DNA of 64,000 nucleotides. Source: an uncultured Bacteroidota bacterium (GTDB taxonomy: Bacteria > Bacteroidota > Bacteroidia > Flavobacteriales > Flavobacteriaceae). The DNA is taken from the NCBI GenBank assembly GCA_902602415.1, contig CACKQW010000006.1, positions 1 to 64,000 on the forward strand. Reading direction: 5' to 3'. The notes under the pieces were generated by a model. It did not search any database, was not told where the DNA came from, and worked only from the letters and a program-made list of their open reading frames with translations. A program made the position numbers and the translations under genes. The first letter of the stretch is position 1. Every line of letters starts with the position of its first letter. This document shows, in pieces, positions 36,870-46,317 of this stretch.

Positions 36870-37664
36870 ATGAATCAAAAATTCTATAAATATGAGGCTG
36901 CTGGAAATGACTTTGTTATCATTGATAATCGTAGAAATCTTTTTGACTCAAAAAACCCGAATTTAATTCGCAAAATTTGTGATAGATATTCTGGCGTGGG
37001 GTCTGATGGCTTGATATTACTAGAAAAGCATAAAAATTTGGATTTTGAAATGATATATTTTAACTCTGATGGTTCGCAGTCTGGATTTTGTGCAAATGGA
37101 TCAAGGTGTATAACTCATTTTGCAAATTATTTAAAAATTATCAAAAATAAAGCAAAATTTGAAGCTTCTGATGGTCCTCATGAGTCTGTTATTGATGATC
37201 TGCAAATAAAAGTTAAAATGAAAGACATAAAATTCAGTGATATTAAAAGCTATAATGATTCTAAAATGACAACTTTTATTGATTCTGGTTCTCCTCATAT
37301 AATTTTCAAAACCAATAACATTAATGACCTTGATATAATTTCAGAAACTTTTCAAAATAAAGAAAAATTCAAGTATTATTCTGAGGGTTTGAATTATAAT
37401 TATTGGGACACAGAAAAAAATAAAATAACTTTAAGAACATTTGAAAGAGGTGTAGATTGCGAGACTAAATCTTGTGGGTCAGGATCAGTCGCCTTGGCAG
37501 CTTTGTTGAGGTTTAATTCCATTACTGAAAATGAAAATATTTTAATTTCCATGCCAGGTGGTGAATTGCAAGTTAGTCTGAGGGAAAATAATCATTCTTT
37601 CTATGATATTTGGTTAAGTGGAACAGTAAATCAGGTTTTTTCTGGAAGTTTAAAATGTTTATAA
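36870..37664 (+). CDS. dapF: Diaminopimelate epimerase
   Basis: Converts LL- to meso-diaminopimelate for lysine and peptidoglycan. The 264-aa protein has the two catalytic cysteines in SGFCANGSRCI and CETKSCGSGSVALAA, and the N-terminal KYEAAGNDFVIID. Standard length. mltG, another cell-wall gene, begins one base after its stop, forming a two-gene wall operon. Confidence 0.96.
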   Translation: MNQKFYKYEAAGNDFVIIDNRRNLFDSKNPNLIRKICDRYSGVGSDGLILLEKHKNLDFEMIYFNSDGSQSGFCANGSRCITHFANYLKIIKNKAKFEASDGPHESVIDDLQIKVKMKDIKFSDIKSYNDSKMTTFIDSGSPHIIFKTNNINDLDIISETFQNKEKFKYYSEGLNYNYWDTEKNKITLRTFERGVDCETKSCGSGSVALAALLRFNSITENENILISMPGGELQVSLRENNHSFYDIWLSGTVNQVFSGSLKCL

Positions 37665-37665
37665 A

Positions 37666-38703
37666 GTGTATTTGAAGCGTATTTTTTTCTTATCAATTTT
37701 TGTCGGACTTATTTTAATGGGATCTTTTTCATTTTATGTTTATCAAGTAATGTTCTCATCTAACACTAATTTTTCAGAAAATTATAAATATATATACATT
37801 AAAACAGGGACTAATTATGCTGATTTAATTGAACAGATAAAACCTGAATTAATAAATATTGATCACTTTGATGTACTTGCGAAAAGAAAAATGTTTAAAC
37901 CGAAACCGGGAAAGTATATTATTAAAAAAGAGATGAGTAATAATGAAATCATTAATTCTCTGAGATCTAAAAATATAACAGTCAATGTTGTATTTAACAA
38001 TGTTAAAAATATGAACGAATTAGCAGGAATCATTGCAAAACAAATCGAGCTTGACAGTATTTCATTTCTTAGTTTTACAAAAGATACTTTTTTTGAAAAT
38101 AAAGGATTTGACGTGAAGAACATATTATCAATGTATATTCCAAATAGCTACAATTTTTATTGGAATACAGATATAAGGGAGTTTAATGATAGAATGTTTA
38201 AGGAGTATACTAAGTTTTGGGAATTAAACAATAGAGAAACAAAGGCAAAAAAAATGGGCATGACAAAGAAAGAAGTAATGATCTTAGCATCTATTGTTTT
38301 TGAAGAATCTAACGCCAATATAGATCTTCCAAAAATTGCTGGGGTATACATGAATAGATTAAAAAATAATTGGAAATTACAAGCTGATCCAACTGTAAAG
38401 TATGCTGCATATCAAACGGAAAAGTATAAGGCATCGATCATAAAAAGAGTTTTAAATAAGCATCTTAAAATTAATTCTCCCTACAATACTTATAAATTTT
38501 ATGGTCTTCCCCCTGGTTTAATTTCAATGCCTTCAATTCAAGCAATAGATGCTGTACTGAACTTTGAAAAACATAATTATTTTTTCTTTGCAGCTGACCC
38601 TGATAATCCAGGAAAACATACATTTGCAAAAACCTTGGCAGAACATAAAAAGAACGCCAGAAAGTTGCATCGATATTTAAATAAAAAAGGGATTAGAAAA
38701 TAG
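37666..38703 (+). CDS. mltG: Endolytic peptidoglycan transglycosylase (MltG)
   Basis: Cuts nascent glycan strands at the inner membrane. 345 aa with one N-terminal membrane anchor (FFLSIFVGLILMGSFSFYVY), a LysM-like region and the YceG catalytic domain: ASIVFEESN with the catalytic glutamate, AGVYMNRLKNNWKLQADPTV, and YNTYKFYGLPPGLISMPS. GTG start. Its 3' end overlaps the convergent rsmI-like gene by 11 bases. Confidence 0.93.
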   Translation: MYLKRIFFLSIFVGLILMGSFSFYVYQVMFSSNTNFSENYKYIYIKTGTNYADLIEQIKPELINIDHFDVLAKRKMFKPKPGKYIIKKEMSNNEIINSLRSKNITVNVVFNNVKNMNELAGIIAKQIELDSISFLSFTKDTFFENKGFDVKNILSMYIPNSYNFYWNTDIREFNDRMFKEYTKFWELNNRETKAKKMGMTKKEVMILASIVFEESNANIDLPKIAGVYMNRLKNNWKLQADPTVKYAAYQTEKYKASIIKRVLNKHLKINSPYNTYKFYGLPPGLISMPSIQAIDAVLNFEKHNYFFFAADPDNPGKHTFAKTLAEHKKNARKLHRYLNKKGIRK

Positions 38704-39400
38704 TAAAACCAGAGTGAAATATAAAAATAGATGGATCTTTACTTAATTTAATTTTGCTTGTCTTCCAATTTCCTGCCGACATTGTTTTGATTCTTTGATT
38801 TTTTGAGCCAACATTTATCGCAATACATAAAAATGTTTGATCATTTAGAACTTTGATTAAATCATTGTATAGCTTTTGGTTTCTGTAGGGGGTTTCAATA
38901 AAAATTTGTGTTTGATTATTTTTTTTAGAATTAATTTCAAATTCCTTTATTTTTTTAATTCTTTTTTTTTCCTCTATAGGAAGATAGCCATTAAAGGAAA
39001 AATTGTTTCCGTTTAAACCTGATGCCATCATTGCTAACAATATCGAAGATGGACCGACTAAAGGAATTACCTTAATTTGATTTTCATGTGCATGCATAAT
39101 TAACTTTGATCCTGGATCTGCAATATTAGGACACCCAGCATCTGTTAATAAACCAATATGCTTACCTTTTAAACAAGGATTTAATTGCATTGAGGTTTCA
39201 ATTACATCTTTTTCATTTAATAATTTAAAATTTTCATAATTGATTTTTTTTTTAGGACAAACCCTTTTTAAAAAACTCAATGAAACTTTAATATTTTCAA
39301 CAACGAAATTGTCAATGGAACTTATTATTTCTAAATTATTAATTGGTGTAAAAATTTCTTCAGAAATTGAACTAGGAATTATGTAAAGATTACCTTTTAT
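38693..39400 (-). CDS. RsmI-like SAM-dependent methyltransferase, probable AUA start
   Basis: Tetrapyrrole-methylase-fold enzyme of the RsmI-related group found in Bacteroidetes; 16S rRNA ribose methylation is a likely but unproved role. The track starts at an internal TTG (39280). The open frame upstream encodes the missing first strand, (M)KGNLYIIPSSISEEI, in line with the family's KGxLYLIPT start. Between the TAG upstream and 39280 no ATG, GTG or TTG exists; ATA at 39398-39400 is best (235 aa, normal length), with ATT 39406 and CTG 39418 as alternatives. Motifs: GLLTDAGCPNIADPGSKL, VPLVGPSSILLAMMASG and FIETPYRN. Confidence 0.88.
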   Translation of the reverse strand: MKGNLYIIPSSISEEIFTPINNLEIISSIDNFVVENIKVSLSFLKRVCPKKKINYENFKLLNEKDVIETSMQLNPCLKGKHIGLLTDAGCPNIADPGSKLIMHAHENQIKVIPLVGPSSILLAMMASGLNGNNFSFNGYLPIEEKKRIKKIKEFEINSKKNNQTQIFIETPYRNQKLYNDLIKVLNDQTFLCIAINVGSKNQRIKTMSAGNWKTSKIKLSKDPSIFIFHSGFTIF

Positions 39401-39410
39401 AGCAATTAAA

Positions 39411-40838
39411 TTAAACAGATAGCTTTTTACCTAAATCTTCAACAAACTTTCTAAATTGTTTATCAGTAGAGGATAAATTGTCAACTGTTTTACATGCATG
39501 TAAAACAGTTGCGTGATCTCTTTTTCCAATTTGTGATCCGATACTTGCAAGAGATGCTTTTGTATATTTTTTAGCAAAAAACATCGCAAGTTGTCTGGCT
39601 TGTACAATGTGCCTTTTTCTAGTTTTTGATTGTAGGGTAGGTATATCCATTTGAAAATAATCAGAAACTATTTTTTGAATATAGTCAATTGAGATTTCTC
39701 TTTTTGAATTTTTAACAAACTTTTCAATGATTTCAGCCGCTAAAGAAAGGCTTATTTCTTTTCGGTTAAAAGAGGCCTGAGCAATAAGAGATATTATGGC
39801 ACCTTCTAACTCTCTAACATTCGTTTTAATATTTTTTGCTACATAATGGATTATCTCATTATCCATTTCGATACCATCTCGGTATAATTTGTTATTTAGT
39901 ATGGAAACTCTAGTTTCAAAATCAGGTCGTTGTAACTCAGCAGAAAGTCCCCATTTAAATCTTGATAGCAGTCTTAGCTCAATATCCTGCATATCCACAG
40001 GGGCTTTGTCGCTCGTGAGTACTACTTGTTTTCCGTTTTGATGTAGGTGATTGAATATGTGGAAAAATACGTCCTGAGTACCAGGTTTTCCAGAAAAAAA
40101 CTGAATGTCATCAATAATTAAAGTATCAATTACTTGATAAAAGTAAATGAAATCATTGCGATTATTCTTCTTGATAGCATCAATGTATTGCTGAGTAAAT
40201 TTTTCAGCAGTTGTATATAATACAGTTTTTTCAGGATATTTCTTTTTGATTTCTATACCAATTGCATTTGCTAGATGGGTTTTTCCTAAACCAACTCCAC
40301 CAAAAATTAAAAATGGATTGAAAGATGTTCCTCCAGGTTTGTTTGACACTGCTAATCCAGCATTTCTTGCAAGTCTGTTTGAATCACCCTCTAAAAAATT
40401 TTCAAATGTGTAGTTAGGGTTTAATTGAGATTCAACTTTTACATTTTTGATACCTGGAATAACAAAAGGATTTTTTAATTCAGGAATATTTCTATTAAGC
40501 GGAGCAGTAGTATTTTGAGCCGATATTGGACTTGTATTAGAGCTAGGAATTTTTTCAGTGAAGGGTTGAGAATTTCCAAAACTATTTTCCATTTTTATTA
40601 TGTATACTAGCTTTGCTTTTTCACCTATTGCCTTTTGTAAAGAAACCTTTAAAATTTTTACATAATGCTCTTCCAACCACTCATAAAAAAACTTACTAGG
40701 GACTTCAATACTTAAAACATTGTCTGCTAATTTAACGGCTTTTATTGGCTCAAACCAAGTCTTAAATGCTTGTGGTTGTATATTGTCTTTGATGAACTTC
40801 AAACAATTTGACCAAACAGAATCAGCAGTAACATTCAT
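39411..40838 (-). CDS. dnaA: Chromosomal replication initiator protein
   Basis: 475-aa initiator. Domain I (VWSNCLKFIKDNIQPQAFKT), a low-complexity linker, AAA+ core with Walker A GGVGLGKTHLANAI and Walker B LIIDDIQFFSGK, and domain IV with KRDHATVLHACKTVDNL that reads DnaA boxes. The gene is alone here: dnaN, recF and gyrB are not adjacent and no cluster of DnaA boxes is visible in its 200-base upstream gap. Confidence 0.98.
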   Translation of the reverse strand: MNVTADSVWSNCLKFIKDNIQPQAFKTWFEPIKAVKLADNVLSIEVPSKFFYEWLEEHYVKILKVSLQKAIGEKAKLVYIIKMENSFGNSQPFTEKIPSSNTSPISAQNTTAPLNRNIPELKNPFVIPGIKNVKVESQLNPNYTFENFLEGDSNRLARNAGLAVSNKPGGTSFNPFLIFGGVGLGKTHLANAIGIEIKKKYPEKTVLYTTAEKFTQQYIDAIKKNNRNDFIYFYQVIDTLIIDDIQFFSGKPGTQDVFFHIFNHLHQNGKQVVLTSDKAPVDMQDIELRLLSRFKWGLSAELQRPDFETRVSILNNKLYRDGIEMDNEIIHYVAKNIKTNVRELEGAIISLIAQASFNRKEISLSLAAEIIEKFVKNSKREISIDYIQKIVSDYFQMDIPTLQSKTRKRHIVQARQLAMFFAKKYTKASLASIGSQIGKRDHATVLHACKTVDNLSSTDKQFRKFVEDLGKKLSV

Positions 40839-40999
40839 TTATATACAATTATAAAATTTTGAAATTAGTCCAATTTAAGATTATTATAGAATAATAATAA
40901 TTCTTAAAAGTGAGTAACAAATATGTAAACAAATTTTTTAAAAAAAAAATTAAAAAGGGTTGTTTTTTAATTTTTTTTTTTGCCACTTTTAATTCGTCG

Positions 41000-41007
41000 T
41001 AAATTTG
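41000..41007 (+). promoter_or_regulatory. Putative promoter of the thioesterase gene (TTG-17-TAAATTTG)
   Basis: TAAATTTG (-7) preceded by TTG at 40980-40982 with 17 bases between, a good match to the Bacteroidetes -33/-7 promoter. The predicted leader is about 27 bases. The remaining dnaA/thioesterase gap (40839-40979) is dominated by A and T runs. Confidence 0.6.
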
Positions 41008-41039
41008 AATTAATCTTTATAATTTTTTGATCAAAAATT

Positions 41040-41444
41040 ATGAAAAAAACATCAACAAAAATAAAAGTTAGATATTGTGAGACTGACCAAATGGGAATAG
41101 TTCATCATAGTAGTTACGTAAATTACTTTGAGCATTCTAGAATTCAATGGATAAAAAAAAATGGATTTATATATAGAGAATTAGAAATGTCAGGAGTAAT
41201 CTTGCCAGTAAGCAAATTAAATGTAAGTTACTTAAGTCCAGCTTTTTTTGATGATGAGCTAACAATAGAAACCGAGCTTATGGAAATCCCTTCATCTAAA
41301 CTTATTTTTAATTATAAGGTATTAAGGGATAATATTGTAATTACAAAAGCACAAACAATTCTTGCTTTTGTAGACAAGGTTTCTAAAAAACCAATAAAAT
41401 GTCCTGCAGAAATTTATAATAAATTCTCATCACTATTTTTATAA
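41040..41444 (+). CDS. Acyl-CoA thioesterase (YbgC/4HBT hot-dog family)
   Basis: A 134-aa hot-dog fold thioesterase. The family motif is YCETDQMGIVHHSSYVNYFE, with the catalytic aspartate in the TDQMGIVHHSSY block, followed by the long central helix. Substrate (short acyl-CoA or 4-hydroxybenzoyl-type) cannot be told. The 3' end overlaps ribD tail-to-tail by 31 bases, unusually long for this window. Confidence 0.9.
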   Translation: MKKTSTKIKVRYCETDQMGIVHHSSYVNYFEHSRIQWIKKNGFIYRELEMSGVILPVSKLNVSYLSPAFFDDELTIETELMEIPSSKLIFNYKVLRDNIVITKAQTILAFVDKVSKKPIKCPAEIYNKFSSLFL

Positions 41445-42430
41445 ATTTCTAGTTTGTCATCATCAATTTGAATCTGAATTTTATGTCTCAAACTTACATT
41501 GGGTGCTTTGACACCCCTTGCTAATTTTTTATCAGATTTAAATATTCTAATTTCATCCCAAATTTTTGAATCTAAAAAATTGTTTATTGTTTTTGTACCT
41601 CCTTCAACAATTAAAGATTGAATTTTATTTTCAAATAATACTCTACAAATTTGTTTTGCTATGTTATTGTCAAAATTAATAGTGGTCTTATCTAGGATTT
41701 TAAATTTGCCATTAGTATTAAATTTTTTATTTTCTATTGTGCTCCAATTTTTGGATAATACATAAGCATTACAATTATTGCCATTCCAATTTCTTGTAGT
41801 TAATTTTGGATTATCATTACGAAGTGTTTGAGCTCCTATTAAAATCGCATTTTCACGTGCCCTCCATTTATGTGATAAAATCCTGGATTTTTTATTTGAA
41901 ATCCAAAAGGGTACCTTATTTATTTTTTCCTTTGGGCTTATAAAACCATCTGAGGTTTGTGCCCATTTTAGAATAATATAGGGTCTCTTTTTTAATTGGA
42001 AAGTTAGAAATCTCTTATGAAGATCAGTACATTCTTTTTTCAATATTCCCGTAATTACATCAATTCCAGCTTTTTGAAGTTTTTTAATTCCTTTGCCGTT
42101 AACTGATTCATTTGGATCTTTGATACCAATAACAACTTTTTTGAATTTGTATTTTATTATTGTATCTACACATGGAGGAGTTTTACCATAATGAGAACAC
42201 GGTTCAAGAGTAATATATATTGTGCATTTTGATAATACTGATTTTTCTTTTATGTTATTGATTGCATTTATTTCAGCGTGATTACATCCTGCCTTTGATG
42301 AAAATCCTTCAGCTAAAATTTTACCATTCATTACTATACAACATCCAACTGATGGATTTGGAAAAGTATTTCCTTGACCAAATTCAGCAATTTGGATACA
42401 TCTTTTCATGTATTTATCATGTATATTCAC
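41414..42430 (-). CDS. ribD: Bifunctional riboflavin deaminase/reductase
   Basis: Second and third steps of riboflavin synthesis. The 338-aa protein joins an N-terminal cytidine-deaminase-like domain (zinc site CNHAEINAIN and LEPCSHYGKTPPC) to a C-terminal reductase domain (RPYIILKWAQTSDGFI, GAQTLRNDNPKLTTR, LIVEGGTKTINNFL). Slightly short but complete. Other rib genes are not in the window. Its promoter box is placed for a leaderless transcript. Confidence 0.95.
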   Translation of the reverse strand: MNIHDKYMKRCIQIAEFGQGNTFPNPSVGCCIVMNGKILAEGFSSKAGCNHAEINAINNIKEKSVLSKCTIYITLEPCSHYGKTPPCVDTIIKYKFKKVVIGIKDPNESVNGKGIKKLQKAGIDVITGILKKECTDLHKRFLTFQLKKRPYIILKWAQTSDGFISPKEKINKVPFWISNKKSRILSHKWRARENAILIGAQTLRNDNPKLTTRNWNGNNCNAYVLSKNWSTIENKKFNTNGKFKILDKTTINFDNNIAKQICRVLFENKIQSLIVEGGTKTINNFLDSKIWDEIRIFKSDKKLARGVKAPNVSLRHKIQIQIDDDKLEIYKNSDENLL

Positions 42431-42434
42431 AAAA

Positions 42435-42442
42435 CAAAAATA
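42435..42442 (-). promoter_or_regulatory. Putative -7 box of ribD (TATTTTTG), leaderless arrangement
   Basis: Minus-strand TATTTTTG ends 4 bases before the ribD ATG, so transcription would begin on or next to the start codon. No FMN riboswitch fits into this gap. Confidence 0.45.
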
Positions 42443-42491
42443 GGATAATTAAAAAATATTATTAATAGATTTATTTTATAAAAAATTAAAA

Positions 42492-43331
42492 ATGTATTCT
42501 TCTTTTTTAAGAAAAAAATTTAACCAATCACTTTTTGAAATTTATAGTTCTGAAGAGTTAAATATAATCTATTACAATATAATGCAGCAACTAACTAATA
42601 AATCAAAAGTGGAGCTCATGACTAATAATTATGAACTTAGTCATGTTAAAGAAAAACTTTTTTTTGAATATATAAATAGATTATCTAATAATGAACCATT
42701 GCAATATGTTTTGGGAAATACTATTTTCAATAAACTTGAATTTGATTTGAACAGCTCTGTTCTTATTCCTAGACCTGAAACTGAAGAATTAGTTGATTTA
42801 ATAATTAAGTATGAATGTAAAAAAGAAAAAATTTTGGATATTGGCTCAGGTAGTGGTTGTATTGCTGTTACATTGGCTAAGTATATTGAAAAATCTAATG
42901 TAACAGCATTGGAAATATGTTCCAACGCAGTTAAAATTATACATAAAAATGCTAAAAAACACAATGTAAAAATGAATATTATTTGTGAAGATTTTTTGAC
43001 CTTTAATACAAATAGTACTTTTGATTTAATAGTTTCAAACCCCCCATATATTGCATATTCACAAAAGGATAAAATATCTAAAAACATATTAAATTATGAG
43101 CCACATAAAGCCTTATTCGTTGATGATAGTAATCCTTTGGTATTTTACAAATCAATCTTAGATTTTTCAAAAAGTAATTTAAATAAAGATGGAAATATTT
43201 TTTTTGAAATAAATCATATTTTTTGTGATGAAATGATTCAACTTGTTTCAAAATATCAAGTCTTTTCCTATAAATTGATAAAGGATTTTCACGAAAAAAA
43301 TAGATTTATGATTTTACAGAAAAATGTATAA
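42492..43331 (+). CDS. prmC: Release factor glutamine methyltransferase
   Basis: Methylates the GGQ glutamine of release factors RF1 and RF2. 279 aa with an N-terminal helical domain and a SAM-dependent methyltransferase core: ILDIGSGSGCIAVTLAK (SAM loop) and the diagnostic NPPY motif in IVSNPPYIAYSQK. YEPHKALFVDD is also typical. Standard length; divergent from ribD. Confidence 0.95.
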   Translation: MYSSFLRKKFNQSLFEIYSSEELNIIYYNIMQQLTNKSKVELMTNNYELSHVKEKLFFEYINRLSNNEPLQYVLGNTIFNKLEFDLNSSVLIPRPETEELVDLIIKYECKKEKILDIGSGSGCIAVTLAKYIEKSNVTALEICSNAVKIIHKNAKKHNVKMNIICEDFLTFNTNSTFDLIVSNPPYIAYSQKDKISKNILNYEPHKALFVDDSNPLVFYKSILDFSKSNLNKDGNIFFEINHIFCDEMIQLVSKYQVFSYKLIKDFHEKNRFMILQKNV

Positions 43332-43397
43332 AATCAGATTAAAAATTATATTTTTTACCAATGCATTTTAGTATCTTAGATAGGAATATTTAGTTGA

Positions 43398-45404
43398 ATG
43401 TCTACAAAAAATAAAATTTACAAACTCAGGGAGAAACTACATGAACATAATTACAATTATTATGTTTTAGATAACCCAATTATTTCGGATTATGAGTTTG
43501 ATATGCTTTTAAATGAGCTTAAAAAGCTGGAAGAATTACATCCTGAATTTTTCGACCCAAATTCTCCAACACAAAGAATTGGTGGTGAAATAACCAAATC
43601 CTTTCAAAATTCAAAACATCTAGCTCCTATGTTTTCTTTGGATAACTCATATTCCCTTGAGGACCTTTATGAATGGGAAAAAAGAATAAAAAAAATTGTA
43701 AGTAAGCCAATTACATACACATGTGAATTAAAATTTGATGGTATTTCAATTAATTTATTATATGAAAATGGAAATCTGATTAAAGCTCTTACCAGAGGCG
43801 ATGGAATTTCCGGAGATGATGTAACAAGTAATGTTAAGACAATTCCAACTGTACCCTTAAAATTAAGAGGGTTAAATAACCTAAAGTTTGAAGCTAGAGG
43901 TGAAATAGTAATGCCAATAAAAGGGTTCAACGAGCTTAATGAAATTAGAAATAAAGAAGGAAAAGAATTATTTAAAAATACTCGCAATACAGCTTCCGGA
44001 AGTTTGAAGTTGCAAGATAGTAGTGAAGTTGCATCCAGACCACTGGAATGTTTAATATTTTCGATTGAGAATAAAGATTTGTTCAATAACCATGAAAATT
44101 TTCTCAATAACGCGAGCAAATTAGGATTTAATATTTTCAAAGAGTTTGTGATTAGTCAATCATTAGATGATGTTTTTAAATTTATTAAGTATTGGGAAAA
44201 TAAAAGATCAGAATTACCTTTTGAAATTGATGGAGCGGTGGTGAAAGTGAATGATTATAGTCAAAGAGATAAACTTGGATATACATCAAAATTTCCAAGA
44301 TGGGCAATGGCATATAAGTTCAAACCTAAGGAGATTGGAACCAGACTTAATAGTATTTCTTTCCAAGTTGGTCGAACCGGATCTATAACACCTGTTGCGA
44401 ATTTAGAGCCTGTTGAATTAGCTGGTACTATTGTAAAGAGGGCATCTTTACATAATTATGATTTCATAAAAAAATTAGATATAAGAGTTGGTGATTATGT
44501 TTTTATAGAAAAAGGTGGTGATATTATCCCAAAAATTACCAAAGTAAATCGATCACTGAGACCAAATAATTCTACAGCTCTAAAATTTATAACAAATTGT
44601 CCTGAATGTGGAAATAAACTTACTAGATTGGAAAATGAAGCTAACCACTATTGTTTTAATGAAGATAATTGTTTGCCCCAGGTTATTGGTAGGATTCAGC
44701 ATTTTATTTCACGAAAAGCAATGGACATTGATGGTTTGGGGCAGGAAACTGTGTCGCTTTTAGTCAGAAATGGACTCATAAGAAATTGTGCTGATTTATA
44801 TGATTTAAAATATGATCAAATCGTTGTTTTGGAAAGAATGGCAGAAAAAAGTGCAAACAATTTAATTGAAGGAATTTTAAATTCCAAAGAAATTCCATTT
44901 GAAAGGGTCTTGTATGCTATTGGGATAAGGCATGTTGGTGAAACTGTGGCAAAAAAACTTGCTACTCATTTTAAAAGCATTGAAAATTTAATTGACGCAA
45001 ATTTTGATGATTTAATTTTAGTTGATGAGATTGGAGATAAAATTGCTGATAGTTTAGTTGACTTTTTTAAAGATCCCTGTAATATGAAAATGATTGATAG
45101 GTTAAAAGAGATTGGATTAAATTTTAAATCTGAAGTTATCAATAAAAGAGTTTCGTCAGTATTGTCAAATAAATCTTTTGTCATTTCTGGTATTTTTAAA
45201 AATTACTCCAGAGATGCATTAAAAAGGTTTATTGAGACAAATGGAGGAAAAATTGTTTCTTCTGTATCTTCAAAAACAAACTTTTTAGTTGCTGGTGATA
45301 AGATGGGACCAAGCAAAAAAAATAAAGCTGCAGAACTTGGTGTAACAATTATTTCCGAGAATGAGTTGCAGGAAATGATATTTCCAAAACAGACATTATT
45401 TTAA
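43398..45404 (+). CDS. ligA: NAD-dependent DNA ligase
   Basis: 668-aa replicative ligase. Domains: Ia (NYNYYVLDNPIISDYEFD), adenylation with catalytic Lys112 in CELKFDGISI, OB fold (QVGRTGSITPVANLEPV), a four-cysteine zinc finger (CPECGNKL and later HYCFNEDNC), helix-hairpin-helix repeats and a C-terminal BRCT domain (SNKSFVISGIF). All parts intact. It converges with the metallophosphatase gene, one base between stops. Confidence 0.98.
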   Translation: MSTKNKIYKLREKLHEHNYNYYVLDNPIISDYEFDMLLNELKKLEELHPEFFDPNSPTQRIGGEITKSFQNSKHLAPMFSLDNSYSLEDLYEWEKRIKKIVSKPITYTCELKFDGISINLLYENGNLIKALTRGDGISGDDVTSNVKTIPTVPLKLRGLNNLKFEARGEIVMPIKGFNELNEIRNKEGKELFKNTRNTASGSLKLQDSSEVASRPLECLIFSIENKDLFNNHENFLNNASKLGFNIFKEFVISQSLDDVFKFIKYWENKRSELPFEIDGAVVKVNDYSQRDKLGYTSKFPRWAMAYKFKPKEIGTRLNSISFQVGRTGSITPVANLEPVELAGTIVKRASLHNYDFIKKLDIRVGDYVFIEKGGDIIPKITKVNRSLRPNNSTALKFITNCPECGNKLTRLENEANHYCFNEDNCLPQVIGRIQHFISRKAMDIDGLGQETVSLLVRNGLIRNCADLYDLKYDQIVVLERMAEKSANNLIEGILNSKEIPFERVLYAIGIRHVGETVAKKLATHFKSIENLIDANFDDLILVDEIGDKIADSLVDFFKDPCNMKMIDRLKEIGLNFKSEVINKRVSSVLSNKSFVISGIFKNYSRDALKRFIETNGGKIVSSVSSKTNFLVAGDKMGPSKKNKAAELGVTIISENELQEMIFPKQTLF

Positions 45405-45405
45405 G

Positions 45406-46317
45406 CTAGAAAATTGAAAGATTTGAAAAGAATTTACTTTTAAGTTTATTGTTGTAAAATTCAAAATCTACTTTGCCCAAATAAAGCCCAAAACAACCTA
45501 CTTGATTTATTAATACCTCTTTTCCAATTTTATTCATGACAACCTCAGGATTTTGCATAAAGGTATGTGTATGTCCACCAATTATTAGATCAATATCTTG
45601 TGTATTTTTTGCTATTGTATGGTCACAAATTTTATTTTCATCTTTGTATCTATGTCCCAAATGAGATAAACAAATAACCAAATCACATTTTTCATTTTGT
45701 TTAAGTTGATTTGTCATTTCTTGGGCTATTTCTATTGGATCTAAATATTTAGTCTCTTTGAAAAGATTTTTAGAAACTAAACCAGCTAGCTTAATTCCAA
45801 GACCAAAAACCCCGATTTTTACATTTGATTTTTTATATATTTTATATTTGAATGTTTTTCCCTCTAAAATTGTATTAGAAAAATCATAGTTTGAACAAAT
45901 AAAATCAAAATTAGCGTGATAGATTTGTTTTTTTAATCCTGAAATACCATTGTCAAAGTCATGATTTCCAATAGTCATCGCATCATACTTCAACATGCTC
46001 ATTAATTTAAACTCTAGCTCTCCTTCAAATAAGTTAAAATAAGGTGTGCCTTGAAATACGTCACCTGCGTCAAAGAGTAAAGTATTAGGATTATTTTTCC
46101 TGACCTTTTCTATCAATGCAGATCTTCTTGAAAATCCGCCTTGGTCTGGGTATTCTGAATGATTATTATCAAATGGTGTTATATGGCTATGGACATCATT
46201 CGTATGTAAAATTGTTATGGTTGTAGATTTTTCATAGTCACAACCAGTAATACATAGTGATGAAGCTATGCCCGCAGACGCGTATATTGAATTTTTTAAA
46301 AATTTTCTTCTATTCAT
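45406..46317 (-). CDS. 5'-nucleotidase metallophosphatase domain protein
   Basis: 303-aa calcineurin-type phosphoesterase equal to the N-terminal half of UshA. Metal-binding motifs: ILHTNDVHSHI, DAGDVFQGTP, IGNHDFDNG, LSHLGHRYKD and GGHTHTF. The N-terminus MNRRKFLKNSIYASAG with a later lipobox-like CITGC resembles a Tat-type or lipoprotein signal. It overlaps by 8 bases the preceding gene, which encodes the matching C-terminal half, so the two probably act as one periplasmic nucleotidase. Confidence 0.9.
   Translation of the reverse strand: MNRRKFLKNSIYASAGIASSLCITGCDYEKSTTITILHTNDVHSHITPFDNNHSEYPDQGGFSRRSALIEKVRKNNPNTLLFDAGDVFQGTPYFNLFEGELEFKLMSMLKYDAMTIGNHDFDNGISGLKKQIYHANFDFICSNYDFSNTILEGKTFKYKIYKKSNVKIGVFGLGIKLAGLVSKNLFKETKYLDPIEIAQEMTNQLKQNEKCDLVICLSHLGHRYKDENKICDHTIAKNTQDIDLIIGGHTHTFMQNPEVVMNKIGKEVLINQVGCFGLYLGKVDFEFYNNKLKSKFFSNLSIF

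Noticed and set aside
40839-41039. Chromosome origin (oriC) next to dnaA
   Set aside because: The gap is very AT-rich with A and T runs, but no TTATCCACA-like DnaA boxes are visible and dnaN/recF are not adjacent.
42431-42491. FMN riboswitch for ribD
   Set aside because: The divergent ribD/prmC gap is only about 60 bases, too short, and no RFN-element sequence is present.
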